Shown one piece after another: positions 1-8,832 of a DNA stretch of 42,715 nucleotides. Both the position numbers and the translations under genes were made by a program. The stretch spans positions 28,020 through 70,734 of the forward strand of contig DXZO01000042.1 of assembly GCA_019419625.1 (NCBI GenBank), read 5' to 3'. Positions within the stretch are counted from its first letter, which is position 1. Every line of letters begins with the position of its first letter. The notes beneath the pieces are model-generated. The model saw nothing but the letters and a program-made list of their open reading frames with translations, was not told the origin of the DNA and did not search any database. Source of the DNA: Collinsella sp. (GTDB taxonomy: Bacteria; Actinomycetota; Coriobacteriia; Coriobacteriales; Coriobacteriaceae).

Positions 1-1
1 C

Positions 2-613
2 CCCATCCGCCACATGGTCGTCTCGGGCCGCAAAGGCGAGATCGCGGCCGAGACCGAGCGCCTGCTGGCCGACCACGACGCTATGGACCTCATCAACAAC
101 CACTTTATCCCCGCCCTCGACGAGGTGGGCGTCCTCTTTGACCAGGGCAAGTTCTTCTTGCCGCAACTCATGGCCTCGGCCGAGGCCGCACGCGTGGGTT
201 TCGACACCATCAAGCGCCTGATGCCCGCCGGCGAGATCGCCGACAAGGGCAAGATCTGCGTGGCCACCGTCAAGGGCGACATCCACGATATTGGCAAGAA
301 CATCGTCAAAATGCTGCTCGACAACTACGGCTACACCGTCTTTGACCTGGGCCGCGACGTCGATCCGCAGGAGGTACTCAAGACCGTCAAGGAGCGCGAT
401 ATCAAACTCGTCGGCCTCTCGGCGCTTATGACCACCACCGTCGTGGCCATGGAGGAGACCATCAAGCTGCTTCATGCCGAGGTGCCGGGCGTCAAGATCA
501 TCGTGGGCGGCGCCGTGCTCACCCCCGAATACGCCAAGCAGATCGGCGCGGACTACTACGCCAAGGACGCCGCCGAGAGCGCGCGTATCGCCGAAGAGGT
601 CTTTGGGCAGTAA
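2..613 (+). CDS. C-terminal part of a cobalamin-dependent methionine synthase-like protein (partial)
   Basis: The reading frame is open to the left edge, so the gene is probably cut by the window; the first in-frame ATG is at 14. The visible part is a corrinoid module: a four-helix cap region (residues about 15-75 from that ATG, with FLPQLMASAEAA), then a B12-binding Rossmann domain with the cobalamin-ligand motif DIHDIG near residue 90 and VGGAVLTPEYA near residue 165. Families with this module carry methyl groups on cobalamin, either for homocysteine methylation (MetH) or as small corrinoid proteins of methylamine/methanol systems. The open left end favours a MetH-type multidomain protein lacking the reactivation domain, because it ends right after the B12 domain. 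A stand-alone corrinoid protein is the alternative. Confidence 0.8.
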   Translation, partial: PIRHMVVSGRKGEIAAETERLLADHDAMDLINNHFIPALDEVGVLFDQGKFFLPQLMASAEAARVGFDTIKRLMPAGEIADKGKICVATVKGDIHDIGKNIVKMLLDNYGYTVFDLGRDVDPQEVLKTVKERDIKLVGLSALMTTTVVAMEETIKLLHAEVPGVKIIVGGAVLTPEYAKQIGADYYAKDAAESARIAEEVFGQ

Positions 614-638
614 CACAACGGAAACAACCGAGCACTAA

Positions 639-676
639 AACGTGCCGCACGCGCCACCTGGCACGTGCGGCACGTT
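639..676. terminator. 13-bp perfect hairpin between the corrinoid gene and the PFL gene
   Basis: AACGTGCCGCACG at 639-651 pairs with CGTGCGGCACGTT at 664-676 around a 12-base loop. AAAA borders the stem on both sides, so on either strand the structure could act as a weak intrinsic terminator. It lies just after the stop of the corrinoid gene and 46 bp before the PFL start. Confidence 0.5.
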
Positions 677-721
677 AAAATAGATAAGACTATGCTCGTT
701 TTGGCAGATAGGAGCGCAAGG

Positions 722-2086
722 ATGGCGATCACGCCCGCAGAAATCGCGGAAACCCGCGGCATGGTTGAGGAACAGAACCTCGACATCAGGACCATCACCA
801 TGGGTGTTTCGCTCATGGGTTGCGGTGACGAGAACCTCGACCGCATGTGCACGAAGATCTACGACCACGTGACGCACACGGCTGAGCATCTGGTCGAGAC
901 CGCCGAGAACCTCGAGCGCGAGTACGGTATCCCCATCGTCAACAAGCGCGTCTCCGTTACCCCGGTGGCGCAGATCGCCGCTTGCTGCAAGGATGAGGAC
1001 CTCACCCCTATCGCGCACGCCCTCGACCGCGCGGCCGAGACGCTCGGCATCGACTACCTGGGCGGCTTCTCCGCACTCGTCCAGAAGGGCATCGGCGACG
1101 CCGATCGCCGCGTTATCCAGTCCATCCCCCAGGCGCTCGCTACCACCAGCCGCGTCTGCTCCAGCGTCAATGTTGCTAGCCTGCGCGCTGGCATCAACAT
1201 GGACGCCGTGCTCATGGCCGCCCAGACCATCATCGATGCCGCTAGACTCACGGCCGACCAGGATTCCGTCGGCGCTTCCAAGTTTGTCTGCTTTGCCAAC
1301 ATGGTCGAGGACTCCCCGTTTATGGCGGGCGCCGTCCACGGCGGTGGCGAGGCCGACGCCGTCATCAACGTAGGCGTCTCGGGCCCCGGTGTTATGGCCG
1401 CAGCCCTGGAGACGCTGCCCGATTCCGCCTCGATGATGGAAGTCGCCGAAAAGATTAAGCAGACCGCCTTTAAGATCACCCGCGCCGGCGAGCTCATGAG
1501 CCGCGAGGCCGCCCATCGCCTGGGGGTCGAGAAGGGCATTGTCGACCTGTCGCTGGCTCCCACGCCTGCCATCGGCGACTCCGTCGCGCGCATCCTCGAG
1601 ATCATCGGTGTGGGCACCTGCGGTGGCCCGGGCACGACCTGCGCGCTCGCCATGCTCAACGATGCCGTCAAGAAGGGCGGCGTCATGGCCAGCTCCAGCG
1701 TGGGCGGTCTCTCCGGCGCCTTTATCCCCGTGTCCGAGGACGCCGGCATGATTGCCGCCGTCGAGGCCGGCGCGCTTTCGCTCGAGAAGCTTGAGGCCAT
1801 GACCTGCGTGTGCTCCGTTGGCCTGGACATGATCGCCATCCCCGGCGACACCCCGGTCGAGACCATCGCCGGCATCATCGCCGACGAGATGGCCATCGGC
1901 GTCATCAACAACAAGACCACGGCCGTGCGCGTGATCCCCGCCATCGGCAAGGGCGTGGGCGACTGCGTCGAGTACGGCGGCCTGTTTGGCCGTGCACCCA
2001 TCATGCCGGTGAACCCCAACGCCGGCACCGTGCTCGCCCACCGTGGTGGACGCTTCCCGGCACCGCTGAACTCGCTGAAGAACTAG
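722..2086 (+). CDS. PFL family protein (UPF0210/DUF711)
   Basis: 454 residues, the usual length for the UPF0210 family, which shares the pyruvate formate-lyase/ribonucleotide reductase-type barrel but has no established reaction. The start ATG at 722 is preceded by AGGAG about 10 bases upstream; an ORF from 665 would be longer than the family. Characteristic stretches are the N-terminal ITPAEIAETRGMVEEQ, an Asn/Met-rich core (INMDAVLMAAQ) and the glycine-rich C-terminal GGLSGAFIPVSEDAGM region. In many bacteria this gene follows a small ACT-domain gene; none is seen here. The exact enzymatic role is unknown. Confidence 0.9.
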   Translation: MAITPAEIAETRGMVEEQNLDIRTITMGVSLMGCGDENLDRMCTKIYDHVTHTAEHLVETAENLEREYGIPIVNKRVSVTPVAQIAACCKDEDLTPIAHALDRAAETLGIDYLGGFSALVQKGIGDADRRVIQSIPQALATTSRVCSSVNVASLRAGINMDAVLMAAQTIIDAARLTADQDSVGASKFVCFANMVEDSPFMAGAVHGGGEADAVINVGVSGPGVMAAALETLPDSASMMEVAEKIKQTAFKITRAGELMSREAAHRLGVEKGIVDLSLAPTPAIGDSVARILEIIGVGTCGGPGTTCALAMLNDAVKKGGVMASSSVGGLSGAFIPVSEDAGMIAAVEAGALSLEKLEAMTCVCSVGLDMIAIPGDTPVETIAGIIADEMAIGVINNKTTAVRVIPAIGKGVGDCVEYGGLFGRAPIMPVNPNAGTVLAHRGGRFPAPLNSLKN

Positions 2087-2103
2087 CTGAGGGGTTCGGG
2101 CGA

Positions 2104-2237
2104 GGAGCCCCGGGGAGGGCAAATATATAAGGTCGCCTGCTCGGACAGTCCTGACTCGCACGGAGAGCACATTAAGTGCTCTCCGGCTCGTGCGGAACTC
2201 GCGATCGACCTTATATATTTGCCCTCCCCGGGGCTCC
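2104..2237. repeat. 134-bp nested palindromic element
   Basis: The 32 bases at 2104-2135 are a perfect reverse complement of 2206-2237. Each arm contains CCCCGGGG and AAATATATAA. Inside lies a second perfect hairpin, CGGAGAGCAC (2161-2170) with GTGCTCTCCG (2176-2185), around a 5-base loop. The element fills most of the gap between the PFL gene and the methyltransferase. It carries no ORF. It could be a small non-autonomous mobile element (MITE-like), a structured RNA or a bidirectional terminator; the sequence alone does not decide. Confidence 0.75.
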
Positions 2238-2402
2238 CGCACAACGGGACCTCGGTTGGGTTCTATCCCGGTTGCAGTCGCTTCGCTTCTGCTCCACTTT
2301 GCTGGTATGACGGTTTGGCGTTGGATCGGTTCTTTCTGATATATGCTGGTTGCGGCTCTTCTTTTGGGAGGAGTCGCTTTTTTGTTGCTAGGAGGTTGGC
2401 CC

Positions 2403-3290
2403 GTGGCTGATGGTGTAATTCAATCTGAGCTGCTTTCTGCGGATTGGAATGAGGAATGGATGCGCTTGCAGGCTGGTCGGCGGCAGGCTGATGACTCTTT
2501 TGAGTGGGATAAGCGGGCTCGGCATTTTCGGCCGCTTGAGACTGCTCCGTATGCCCGGGACTTTATGAAGCTGTTGGCGTTAAAGCCTGGTGAATCCGTG
2601 TTGGATATGGGGTGTGGGGCTGGGTCGATTGCTATTCCGCTTGCTCAGGCTGGGCATCCTGTGATTGCGGCTGATTTCTCCCCTGCCATGCTGGGCACCC
2701 TTGATGCTGGCATTGAGTATTACGGACTCGAGGATCTTATTACGCCGCTTGAGCTTGCTTGGGATGATGATTGGGATTTGGTTGGACCGGTCGCGAAAGC
2801 GGTAGATGTTGCCTTTGCCAGTCGTTCTGTCACCACGACCAACCTAAAAGGCGCGCTTGCCAAGCTTGATCGAACGGCTCGTCGGCGTTGTGCTGTCACG
2901 ATGGTCGCCAACTCCAGCCCGCGCTATGATCTGCACTTGATGAACGCTATCGGCGCCTCGGTTACCTGCAGTAATGGCTTTGTGTATGCTTTTAATATCC
3001 TCATTCAGATGGGTGCCCTGCCGCAGGTTACGTACTTTGAATCGCCTCGTCGCGATACCTTCGATAGCCTTGAGGCGGGCGTGGCGGACTTCTCCCGCAT
3101 GCTCGAGCACGGTAACGAGGATAAGATCGACCGTCTGCGCGTCTACGTCGCTCAGCATATGATTGAAAATCCCCATGCCGGCGAGCCAGGGTCCAAGGGC
3201 GTGCCGCAGGGGCGCTATATGCTCGACCATATCCGTAAGGTTCGCTGGGCGTTTATTGCATGGGAACCGGTCTCTGAATCCCGCTCGTAG
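2403..3290 (+). CDS. class I SAM-dependent methyltransferase
   Basis: 295 residues from GTG at 2403, chosen because AGGAGG lies 7 bases upstream (2390-2395); an in-frame ATG at 2343 would add a hydrophobic extension that overlaps this Shine-Dalgarno sequence. Motif I of the Rossmann fold, VLDMGCGAG, is at residues about 66-74, followed by a typical acidic strand end (VIAADFSPAML). The substrate is not evident from sequence. The nearest neighbours do not form an obvious operon with it. Small-molecule methyltransferase is the safest description. Confidence 0.85.
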   Translation: MADGVIQSELLSADWNEEWMRLQAGRRQADDSFEWDKRARHFRPLETAPYARDFMKLLALKPGESVLDMGCGAGSIAIPLAQAGHPVIAADFSPAMLGTLDAGIEYYGLEDLITPLELAWDDDWDLVGPVAKAVDVAFASRSVTTTNLKGALAKLDRTARRRCAVTMVANSSPRYDLHLMNAIGASVTCSNGFVYAFNILIQMGALPQVTYFESPRRDTFDSLEAGVADFSRMLEHGNEDKIDRLRVYVAQHMIENPHAGEPGSKGVPQGRYMLDHIRKVRWAFIAWEPVSESRS

Positions 3291-3448
3291 CCCGTTCACA
3301 GCCCGAGCTGCCCATCACCTCGGCATCCGCATTCTTTGCGAACTGGGCAAACGCGCTCCACACCGCGCCGTTCCTGCGCTATCGTAGGACAGCTCACGTA
3401 GATTAAGGCCCCGTCGCGGGGCGCCCCATACATAGAAAGCGAGAACCC

Positions 3449-3748
3449 ATGGCACTGACAGGAGCCCAGGTCAAGCAGCTTCGCAGCATGGCCCATCACC
3501 TCAACCCCGCCATCATCATCGGTAAGTCCGATGTCAACGAGGGCACCGTCGAGCAGACGGTCGCCTACCTGGAGAAGCACGAGCTCGTTAAGTGCTCCGT
3601 GCTCGATGGCTCCAGTCTTTCCGCCCGCGAGGCCGCCGAAGAGCTCGCTGAGCGTTGCCACGCCGAGGTCGTCCAGGTCATCGGCCGCAAGTTCTCGCTG
3701 TATCGCGAGTCCTCGCGCAAGGACATCGAGAAGATCAAGCTCGTCTAA
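3449..3748 (+). CDS. yhbY: YhbY-type CRM-domain RNA-binding protein
   Basis: 99 residues, the normal size for single-domain CRS1-YhbY (CRM) proteins that associate with the precursor of the large ribosomal subunit. The family pattern is clear: LTGAQVKQLRSMAHHLNP at the start, a GKSDVNEG turn corresponding to the RNA-binding GxxG region, and the basic end GRKFSLYRESSRKD. Known members act in 50S assembly. It stands alone, read toward the convergent regulator gene, with a terminator directly after it. Confidence 0.9.
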   Translation: MALTGAQVKQLRSMAHHLNPAIIIGKSDVNEGTVEQTVAYLEKHELVKCSVLDGSSLSAREAAEELAERCHAEVVQVIGRKFSLYRESSRKDIEKIKLV

Positions 3749-3784
3749 GAGCCAATGATCGGCGAGCCAACACATAGCGAGCTT

Positions 3785-3818
3785 ACGGGTGTCCAAGTAC
3801 TTCGGGCGCCCGTTTTTA
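3785..3818 (+). terminator. intrinsic terminator after yhbY
   Basis: ACGGGTGTCC (3785-3794) pairs with GGGCGCCCGT (3804-3813), with two G-U pairs, around a 9-base loop, followed by TTTTTAT. It overlaps the last codon of the convergent regulator gene. Confidence 0.75.
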
Positions 3819-6815
3819 TCGCTCGACCAGCACGCGATTGAGCCGCCCCTCCACCAAGCGCTCGTATAGACGCCGCGTCTCGGGCTCGGGCACGCCATTG
3901 ACCTGCTCCCTCAGGTGGTGCATATGCCCGCTGTACAGCTCGACGATATCGCGCCGCCGCCCCGCCGCACTGTAGACGCGCATGGCGCAGCGCACCATAT
4001 CCTCACGCGCCGTTTCCTGCCGAAGCCCCGACTCCGCAAGCCAAATCGCCGACTGCAGGTCGTTTTCTTCTAGGGCGGCATTTGCTCCCTTAATCATGCA
4101 ATCGATGTACTTTGACTGCATAATGCGTCGCATACGCAAAAAGTAGGTGGGGTTACAGCCATTGGGAACATACAGCGGTCCGGCATAAAGCTGCTCAATC
4201 TTAAGGCACAGCTCAACTAAATGGGGCCCGCGCGCACCCGTGCGATTTCCCAAAACCTCGCGGCTTATCTGGTCAAACAGCCGTACATCGGTCTTGACGT
4301 AGTCGCCGTTGAGTCCGATGCATTCATTTTGGATGAGCACACACGACTTGCCATCCGGCGTCGGTCCCAAAGCCGACCGCAAGCGCGATATCGTCGAGTA
4401 CAGGTTGTTGCGGGCGCTATTGAACTCGGCATGGGGCCACAACTCCATGGCCAGCGTCTCACGATCGACGAGCGCATCCATGCCCAGCGCAAGCCGCTCG
4501 GCAAGTGTCGCCGCCTTCTTGCGGCGCCACATTTTGTCCGTGATGGGAAACCCGTCGCGCTCGGCGCGGAACGCACCAAACATGCGAATCTCGATATGGT
4601 CGATGGTATCAACGGCTTCAACCTCGCCGGCCTGGAACAGGCGCTCGCCCTCCCCTTCCAGATCATCGCGCAGCGAGTACCGCGACAGCTCGCGCACGGG
4701 AAGCTTCTTGCGAATCCTGGTCGCCGGCTCGCCCAGACAATGCATGGCAAGGCGCGCAAAGAGCCGATACGATGGCTCCAGAATCCCCGCACGATTCATG
4801 GACATCCAGGCCGCAAGATCGCTATCTCGCCCCGCGCAAGCCAAATGCAGCGCCACCATCCATGCTTCTGCGCCACCAACCTGCGTCTGGCTTATATCGA
4901 GTAACTCCGCTTCCTCGCGCACCGAAACCATCGAGGTGTTACGCAGATACGCCGCGCGCTCCAGCAGCAATGCGTTATCGCGCATGTACGCAATCGACTC
5001 CTCGGCAAGTTTGAGCACTTGGACCGCACGGAACTTTGCATTAACCGGCCGTCCCTCTGCCAGCGACTGCCAGCCTTCTAGCAACAGGCCAAACAGCTGA
5101 ATCTGGTTGTCGCGCATGCGCACGGCAAAACGATCGAGCTCGTTGAACGCCGCGTCGTCGGTTACTGGCAAGCCGGAGAGGAGCCGCCGTGCCGCCAACA
5201 CCATGCGCACCCAGATAGCCATCGCCTTAAGCCCACGCACGTCGAGTGCCTCCCGCACCACCGTCATCTCGTCGTCACGCTCGTCGGTTCCCGCAAACGA
5301 CCCGTCAAAAAGTTCCACCAGCATGCTATCGGCCCGTATAACAATCCCTGCGATGTCGAGCTCGCAGTCGTAGGCCTTGCTCGTTTTGAGTTGCTGTAGA
5401 ACGCCGCCGTCATCTCCCCGCTCGGTCAGGCAGCGCTTGACCTCGATATGCGCAGACAACATATCGAGTGCGGTATGGGATGTCTCGATTTCTGGCACGG
5501 CCAGGTTCGTAGGAAGCCCAAGCCCGTTGTCCCCATAGCAAACAGCCGTCAGTGTCTGGGCCACCCTCCATGAAACAGGGTCTATTTCGCAGGCCGCCCG
5601 TTCGCCCCCGCGCTCGATAACCGATGCCATATAGCGAGCGAGCTTTGTATTGGACACGCTGACCGCTGCCAGATATACGCCAAGCGCCTCGGCAGGCGTT
5701 GGCTCTGGAGCCGGATCGTCGGCATCGATCGTGCCCAGCGCTGCTCGGCAGATATCGGCCCCGTGCCCCGTCAGAGCCAGATCGACCCCATACTGCCCAG
5801 CAAGTTCAAGGACCGCTTCACGGTCCAAAAAGGCGTCCGCCAGGCCCATCGCCGCATCGCATCTACCCGCCTTAAGCAAAATCCGGGCCGCCCTCGGAAC
5901 AAGTTCGGGGCGAACCTCGGCCACCAACTTGCGCAAGCGCAAGCGTCCGTTATCCTCCGTGCCCAGACACGTAAAACTCCGCTCGGCGGGATCCAAGCCA
6001 AAGATCGGGTAGTCGCGTACAAAGTAGGACTGGTCGACCATCGACAACCTCACCCCACAAGCCTCGAGTTCTGCGATATTGCCCTCGCCCATCAAAACCA
6101 TGAGACACGCCACGCAAAACAGCGCATTATTGTCGAGCGAAGCCAGATCGACAAGTGCCGCGCCATATACGTTGACAATCTCGTTTTCGAGCAGACCGGC
6201 TACGTCACCTTGGCCATACAGACCCGTCTGCAATGCCGAAACGAGCTCGGGCACGCCCTGCGTGAGCTGATAAAAGTCGAGCGATGTGCTGATCGAAAAC
6301 GCCGATGCCCACGCCGAATACTCATAGGCATGCACCTTGAGCATCTGCGCATTGATCTTAACCGAATCGCCCAGCCCATGAATCAGCTGACGATTTGAAG
6401 GACGGCAGGAGATAAAGACCCCTACCCCCATAGCGCGCAGGCCGCGAATCCTATCGATGAGGTCTTCGGTATCGTGCTGATCGAGGTTTGGCACATTATC
6501 AATCGCGATAAGGGAGTGCGGTTTGTCTTTGAGTTCTTCGGTGACCACCTCGAGCTGCATAAACACCTCGCGCCCAATGGCGCGATCGGCCTCGATAATC
6601 CGCACGGGGCCTCGCGTCGGGTCGGATTTAACCTCATGGGTGTACTGCAGCAGCACCGAGGTCTTCCCAAACCCGTCGGGCGCATAAAGAACCACGATGC
6701 CGGCCTTTCGGCCCTTGGCGATAAGCTCATTCATCAAGCGTTCGCGTCGCACCATATAGCCTCCGCCCAGCGGCATCAGCTCGAGGTCGTCTATACTGCT
6801 CAAATCGTTTACCAT
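3816..6815 (-). CDS. large ATPase transcriptional regulator with C-terminal SARP-like winged helix and BTAD domain
   Basis: 999 residues. The N-terminal part is a STAND/AAA-type ATPase: Walker A around residues 45-53 (APDGFGKTS) and a Walker B-like LIAIDNV about 50 residues later. A long helical middle resembles the repeat-rich sensor of MalT/LuxR-type large regulators. The last ~260 residues start with IEIRMFGAF, run through an OmpR-like winged helix (MWRRKKAATLAERLAL, then LRSALGP) and end in a bacterial transcriptional activation (BTAD) domain. Such proteins activate target promoters in response to an effector and ATP. The ATG is preceded by GAGGAG. It is transcribed alone, with no adjacent divergent target operon, so its regulon is unknown. 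Confidence 0.85.
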   Translation of the reverse strand: MVNDLSSIDDLELMPLGGGYMVRRERLMNELIAKGRKAGIVVLYAPDGFGKTSVLLQYTHEVKSDPTRGPVRIIEADRAIGREVFMQLEVVTEELKDKPHSLIAIDNVPNLDQHDTEDLIDRIRGLRAMGVGVFISCRPSNRQLIHGLGDSVKINAQMLKVHAYEYSAWASAFSISTSLDFYQLTQGVPELVSALQTGLYGQGDVAGLLENEIVNVYGAALVDLASLDNNALFCVACLMVLMGEGNIAELEACGVRLSMVDQSYFVRDYPIFGLDPAERSFTCLGTEDNGRLRLRKLVAEVRPELVPRAARILLKAGRCDAAMGLADAFLDREAVLELAGQYGVDLALTGHGADICRAALGTIDADDPAPEPTPAEALGVYLAAVSVSNTKLARYMASVIERGGERAACEIDPVSWRVAQTLTAVCYGDNGLGLPTNLAVPEIETSHTALDMLSAHIEVKRCLTERGDDGGVLQQLKTSKAYDCELDIAGIVIRADSMLVELFDGSFAGTDERDDEMTVVREALDVRGLKAMAIWVRMVLAARRLLSGLPVTDDAAFNELDRFAVRMRDNQIQLFGLLLEGWQSLAEGRPVNAKFRAVQVLKLAEESIAYMRDNALLLERAAYLRNTSMVSVREEAELLDISQTQVGGAEAWMVALHLACAGRDSDLAAWMSMNRAGILEPSYRLFARLAMHCLGEPATRIRKKLPVRELSRYSLRDDLEGEGERLFQAGEVEAVDTIDHIEIRMFGAFRAERDGFPITDKMWRRKKAATLAERLALGMDALVDRETLAMELWPHAEFNSARNNLYSTISRLRSALGPTPDGKSCVLIQNECIGLNGDYVKTDVRLFDQISREVLGNRTGARGPHLVELCLKIEQLYAGPLYVPNGCNPTYFLRMRRIMQSKYIDCMIKGANAALEENDLQSAIWLAESGLRQETAREDMVRCAMRVYSAAGRRRDIVELYSGHMHHLREQVNGVPEPETRRLYERLVEGRLNRVLVER

Positions 6816-7200
6816 GCCCGCTCCTCAACTCGACCGTATGGACACTGTAACCGCAAGACCATACAAGCCGCGCTATGAATAGAGCGACCTTGTGTTCTAG
6901 GTTGTCTTTTGGTACGCAAGCGGCAAGTTTTTGTACAGCGAGGGCCGATTGTTATTAATCCCCCGACTAATCGGTCTTTAAGCAGGTAAATGGCTTGTCA
7001 GCTTGTCCCATCTAAGCGGCAGTTTAACGCAAGTGAACAAGGTTCAGCCATGTCATTCAACTCGCCTAGCACCCGCTACCGTCTACGACCTTTTAGTGGC
7101 ATTTTTGCATAGAATCTGATATGGAATGAATCAAGCTGTTGGGCATCCGGCATTCGTCAAGCCTGCGGCAAGATTTTGGTCAAGCGGGCGGAAAGGGATA
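6816..7200. other. intergenic region upstream of the SARP-like regulator
   Basis: About 385 bases without a supported gene. It must hold the promoter of the minus-strand regulator. A short inverted repeat, CCGATT (6945-6950) and AATCGG (6969-6974), lies about 130 bases upstream of the regulator start and could be an operator. I see no RNA gene here. Confidence 0.4.
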
Positions 7201-7202
7201 AC

Positions 7203-7230
7203 AAAAAGGCCCCCGCAAAGCGGAGGCCTT
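7203..7230 (-). terminator. intrinsic terminator of nagB
   Basis: On the minus strand GGCCTCCGC pairs with GCGGGGGCC (one mismatch) around a TTT loop, followed by TTTTTG. It lies about 30 bases after the nagB stop. Confidence 0.85.
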
Positions 7231-7262
7231 AGGCAAGGCTATGTCGAGATGCAGGATTCGCG

Positions 7263-7991
7263 CTACTCGCAGAGCGAAAGGGCGGCCTCGTCGGCAACGA
7301 CAACGCAGTTGGTGTGCAGCTGCAGGATCGAAGCCGGGCACGCGGGCGTAACCGGACCATAGCACATGTCATGCACGGCCTGAGCCTTGGCCTCGCCGTT
7401 GGCGACGACCAGGATCATGCGGGCATACATGATGGTCTGGGTACCCATGGTGTAGGCCTGACGGGGAACGTCGTCGATGCTGTCGAACAGGCGGCTGTTG
7501 GCCTGAATGGTGCTCTCGGTGAGGTCGACGCAGTGCGTGCCCTTGGAGAAGTGGTCATCGGGCTCGTTGAAGCCGATGTGGCCGTTGTTGCCAATGCCGA
7601 GCAACTGCAGATCCGGGTAACCGGCGGCGGCGACGATCTTGTCGTACTCAGAGCAGGCAGCGGCGGCATCGGGGTTGGAACCGTCGGGCACATGCGTGTT
7701 GTTCAGGTCGATGTTGATGTGATCGAAGAAGTTCTCACGCATAAAGTAGTGATAGCTCTGGGGATCGTCGTGCGAAAGGCCGCGATACTCGTCCAGGTTG
7801 TAGGTGCTGACCTCGGCAAAGTCGACGTCGCCCTTCTCGTACCAAGCAGCAAGCTGCTTGTAGGCACCGATCGGGGTGGAGCCGGTGGCAAGTCCCAGCA
7901 CACAGTCGGGCTTGAGGATAACCTGCGCCGAGATAATATTGGCGGCCTTGCGGCTCATATCCTCGTAGTCTTTAGCTTTAATGATCTTCAT
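7263..7991 (-). CDS. nagB: glucosamine-6-phosphate deaminase
   Basis: 242 residues. NagB converts glucosamine-6-phosphate to fructose-6-phosphate and ammonia, the entry of amino sugars to glycolysis. Visible motifs are LGLATGSTPIGAY (phosphate binding), NLDEY with the catalytic Asp, and GIGNNGHIGFNEP with the catalytic His. The ATG at 7991 (MKIIKAKDYEDM) is preceded by GAAAGGA; a longer frame to 8156 lacks family support. It is followed by its own terminator and lies next to a PTS EIIA gene and glmM, giving a small amino-sugar/PTS neighbourhood. Confidence 0.96.
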   Translation of the reverse strand: MKIIKAKDYEDMSRKAANIISAQVILKPDCVLGLATGSTPIGAYKQLAAWYEKGDVDFAEVSTYNLDEYRGLSHDDPQSYHYFMRENFFDHINIDLNNTHVPDGSNPDAAAACSEYDKIVAAAGYPDLQLLGIGNNGHIGFNEPDDHFSKGTHCVDLTESTIQANSRLFDSIDDVPRQAYTMGTQTIMYARMILVVANGEAKAQAVHDMCYGPVTPACPASILQLHTNCVVVADEAALSLCE

Positions 7992-8189
7992 TACGCGTCC
8001 TTTCTCGTACAAGAGAGGCAAGGCTCCCCTTACAAGCACTTGCCCGCGGCCCGCGTCGGCCGCAACCAACGTGTGCGGCCACCAGGGCGAGGTCGCGTAA
8101 TGTATGTGTCTCGTGTCTAGCCGCGTCGAGGCCCCTGCCCGTCCACGGTGACCCAAAGCCGTTTAGCTTCGGACAAATCCCATCTTGCC

Positions 8190-8223
8190 ACGGAGGGCGT
8201 CCTCTTTCAAGGGCGCCCTCCGT
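8190..8223. terminator. 10-bp hairpin between the EIIA gene and nagB
   Basis: ACGGAGGGCG (8190-8199) pairs perfectly with CGCCCTCCGT (8214-8223) around a 14-base loop. It lies 40 bases downstream of the EIIA stop on the minus strand. No T-tract follows, so a weak or factor-assisted terminator is possible. Confidence 0.5.
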
Positions 8224-8263
8224 AAACGTGTTTGAATTGTAGGCTAATGGCCACGTGCACTTG

Positions 8264-8761
8264 CTAGCGCTCGCGAGCAACGATGAGCTGGTCCATCTCT
8301 TCGACATGCACGCCAACGGAGCCCTTGATGCTCGAGAACTCAACGGAGTTGCACACCAAGATGGGAACCGTCACATCATAGCCCTCGGCAGCAATTGCCT
8401 CGCGATCGAACTCAATGAGCACATCGCCCTTATGGACGATGTCACCCACTTGCGCATGTACGGTAAAGTGTTTGCCCTCAAGCTGAACAGTGTCCAAACC
8501 AACGTGGATGAGCACGTCCAAGCCATCGACCGTGTTAAGCGCAACGGCGTGTCCCGTGGGAAAAATGGCCTCGACCTTGGCATCAGCCGGTGCAATCACA
8601 CGCGTGCCGGTAGGCTGAATCGCCACGCCCTGGCCCAAAAGGCCGGTGGCAAATGTCTGGTCGTTTACCTCGGAAAGCGGAATGACGTCGCCCGAGATGG
8701 GAGCATCCAGCGTAAGGACTCGACCACGCATACCAAAAGACCTTAGGACTTTAGTGAACAT
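8264..8761 (-). CDS. PTS glucose-type EIIA component
   Basis: 165 residues from ATG 8761 (GAGGGGGAGC just upstream). It matches the EIIA-Glc/Crr fold: GDVIPLSEVNDQTFA near the N terminus, FPTGHAVAL with the accessory His (H71) and LIHVGLDTV with the phospho-accepting His (H86), then a KGDVLIEFD beta strand. EIIA-Glc takes phosphate from HPr and passes it to the sugar-specific EIIB. As a stand-alone protein it may serve permeases elsewhere that lack their own IIA domain. An alternative start at 8782 would encode the ribosome-binding site. Confidence 0.9.
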   Translation of the reverse strand: MFTKVLRSFGMRGRVLTLDAPISGDVIPLSEVNDQTFATGLLGQGVAIQPTGTRVIAPADAKVEAIFPTGHAVALNTVDGLDVLIHVGLDTVQLEGKHFTVHAQVGDIVHKGDVLIEFDREAIAAEGYDVTVPILVCNSVEFSSIKGSVGVHVEEMDQLIVARER

Positions 8762-8832
8762 GCTCCCCCTCGGACATACCAATCGACCAAAATAGCCTTA
8801 ACAGTTTACCACTTGGCAGTCGTTTTTGACCA

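Noticed and set aside
635..2242. Long minus-strand ORF (535 aa) opposite the PFL gene
   Set aside because: Its sequence is Asp/Gly/His-rich low-complexity typical of the antisense of a high-GC gene, while the plus strand encodes a full-length conserved family with a ribosome-binding site.
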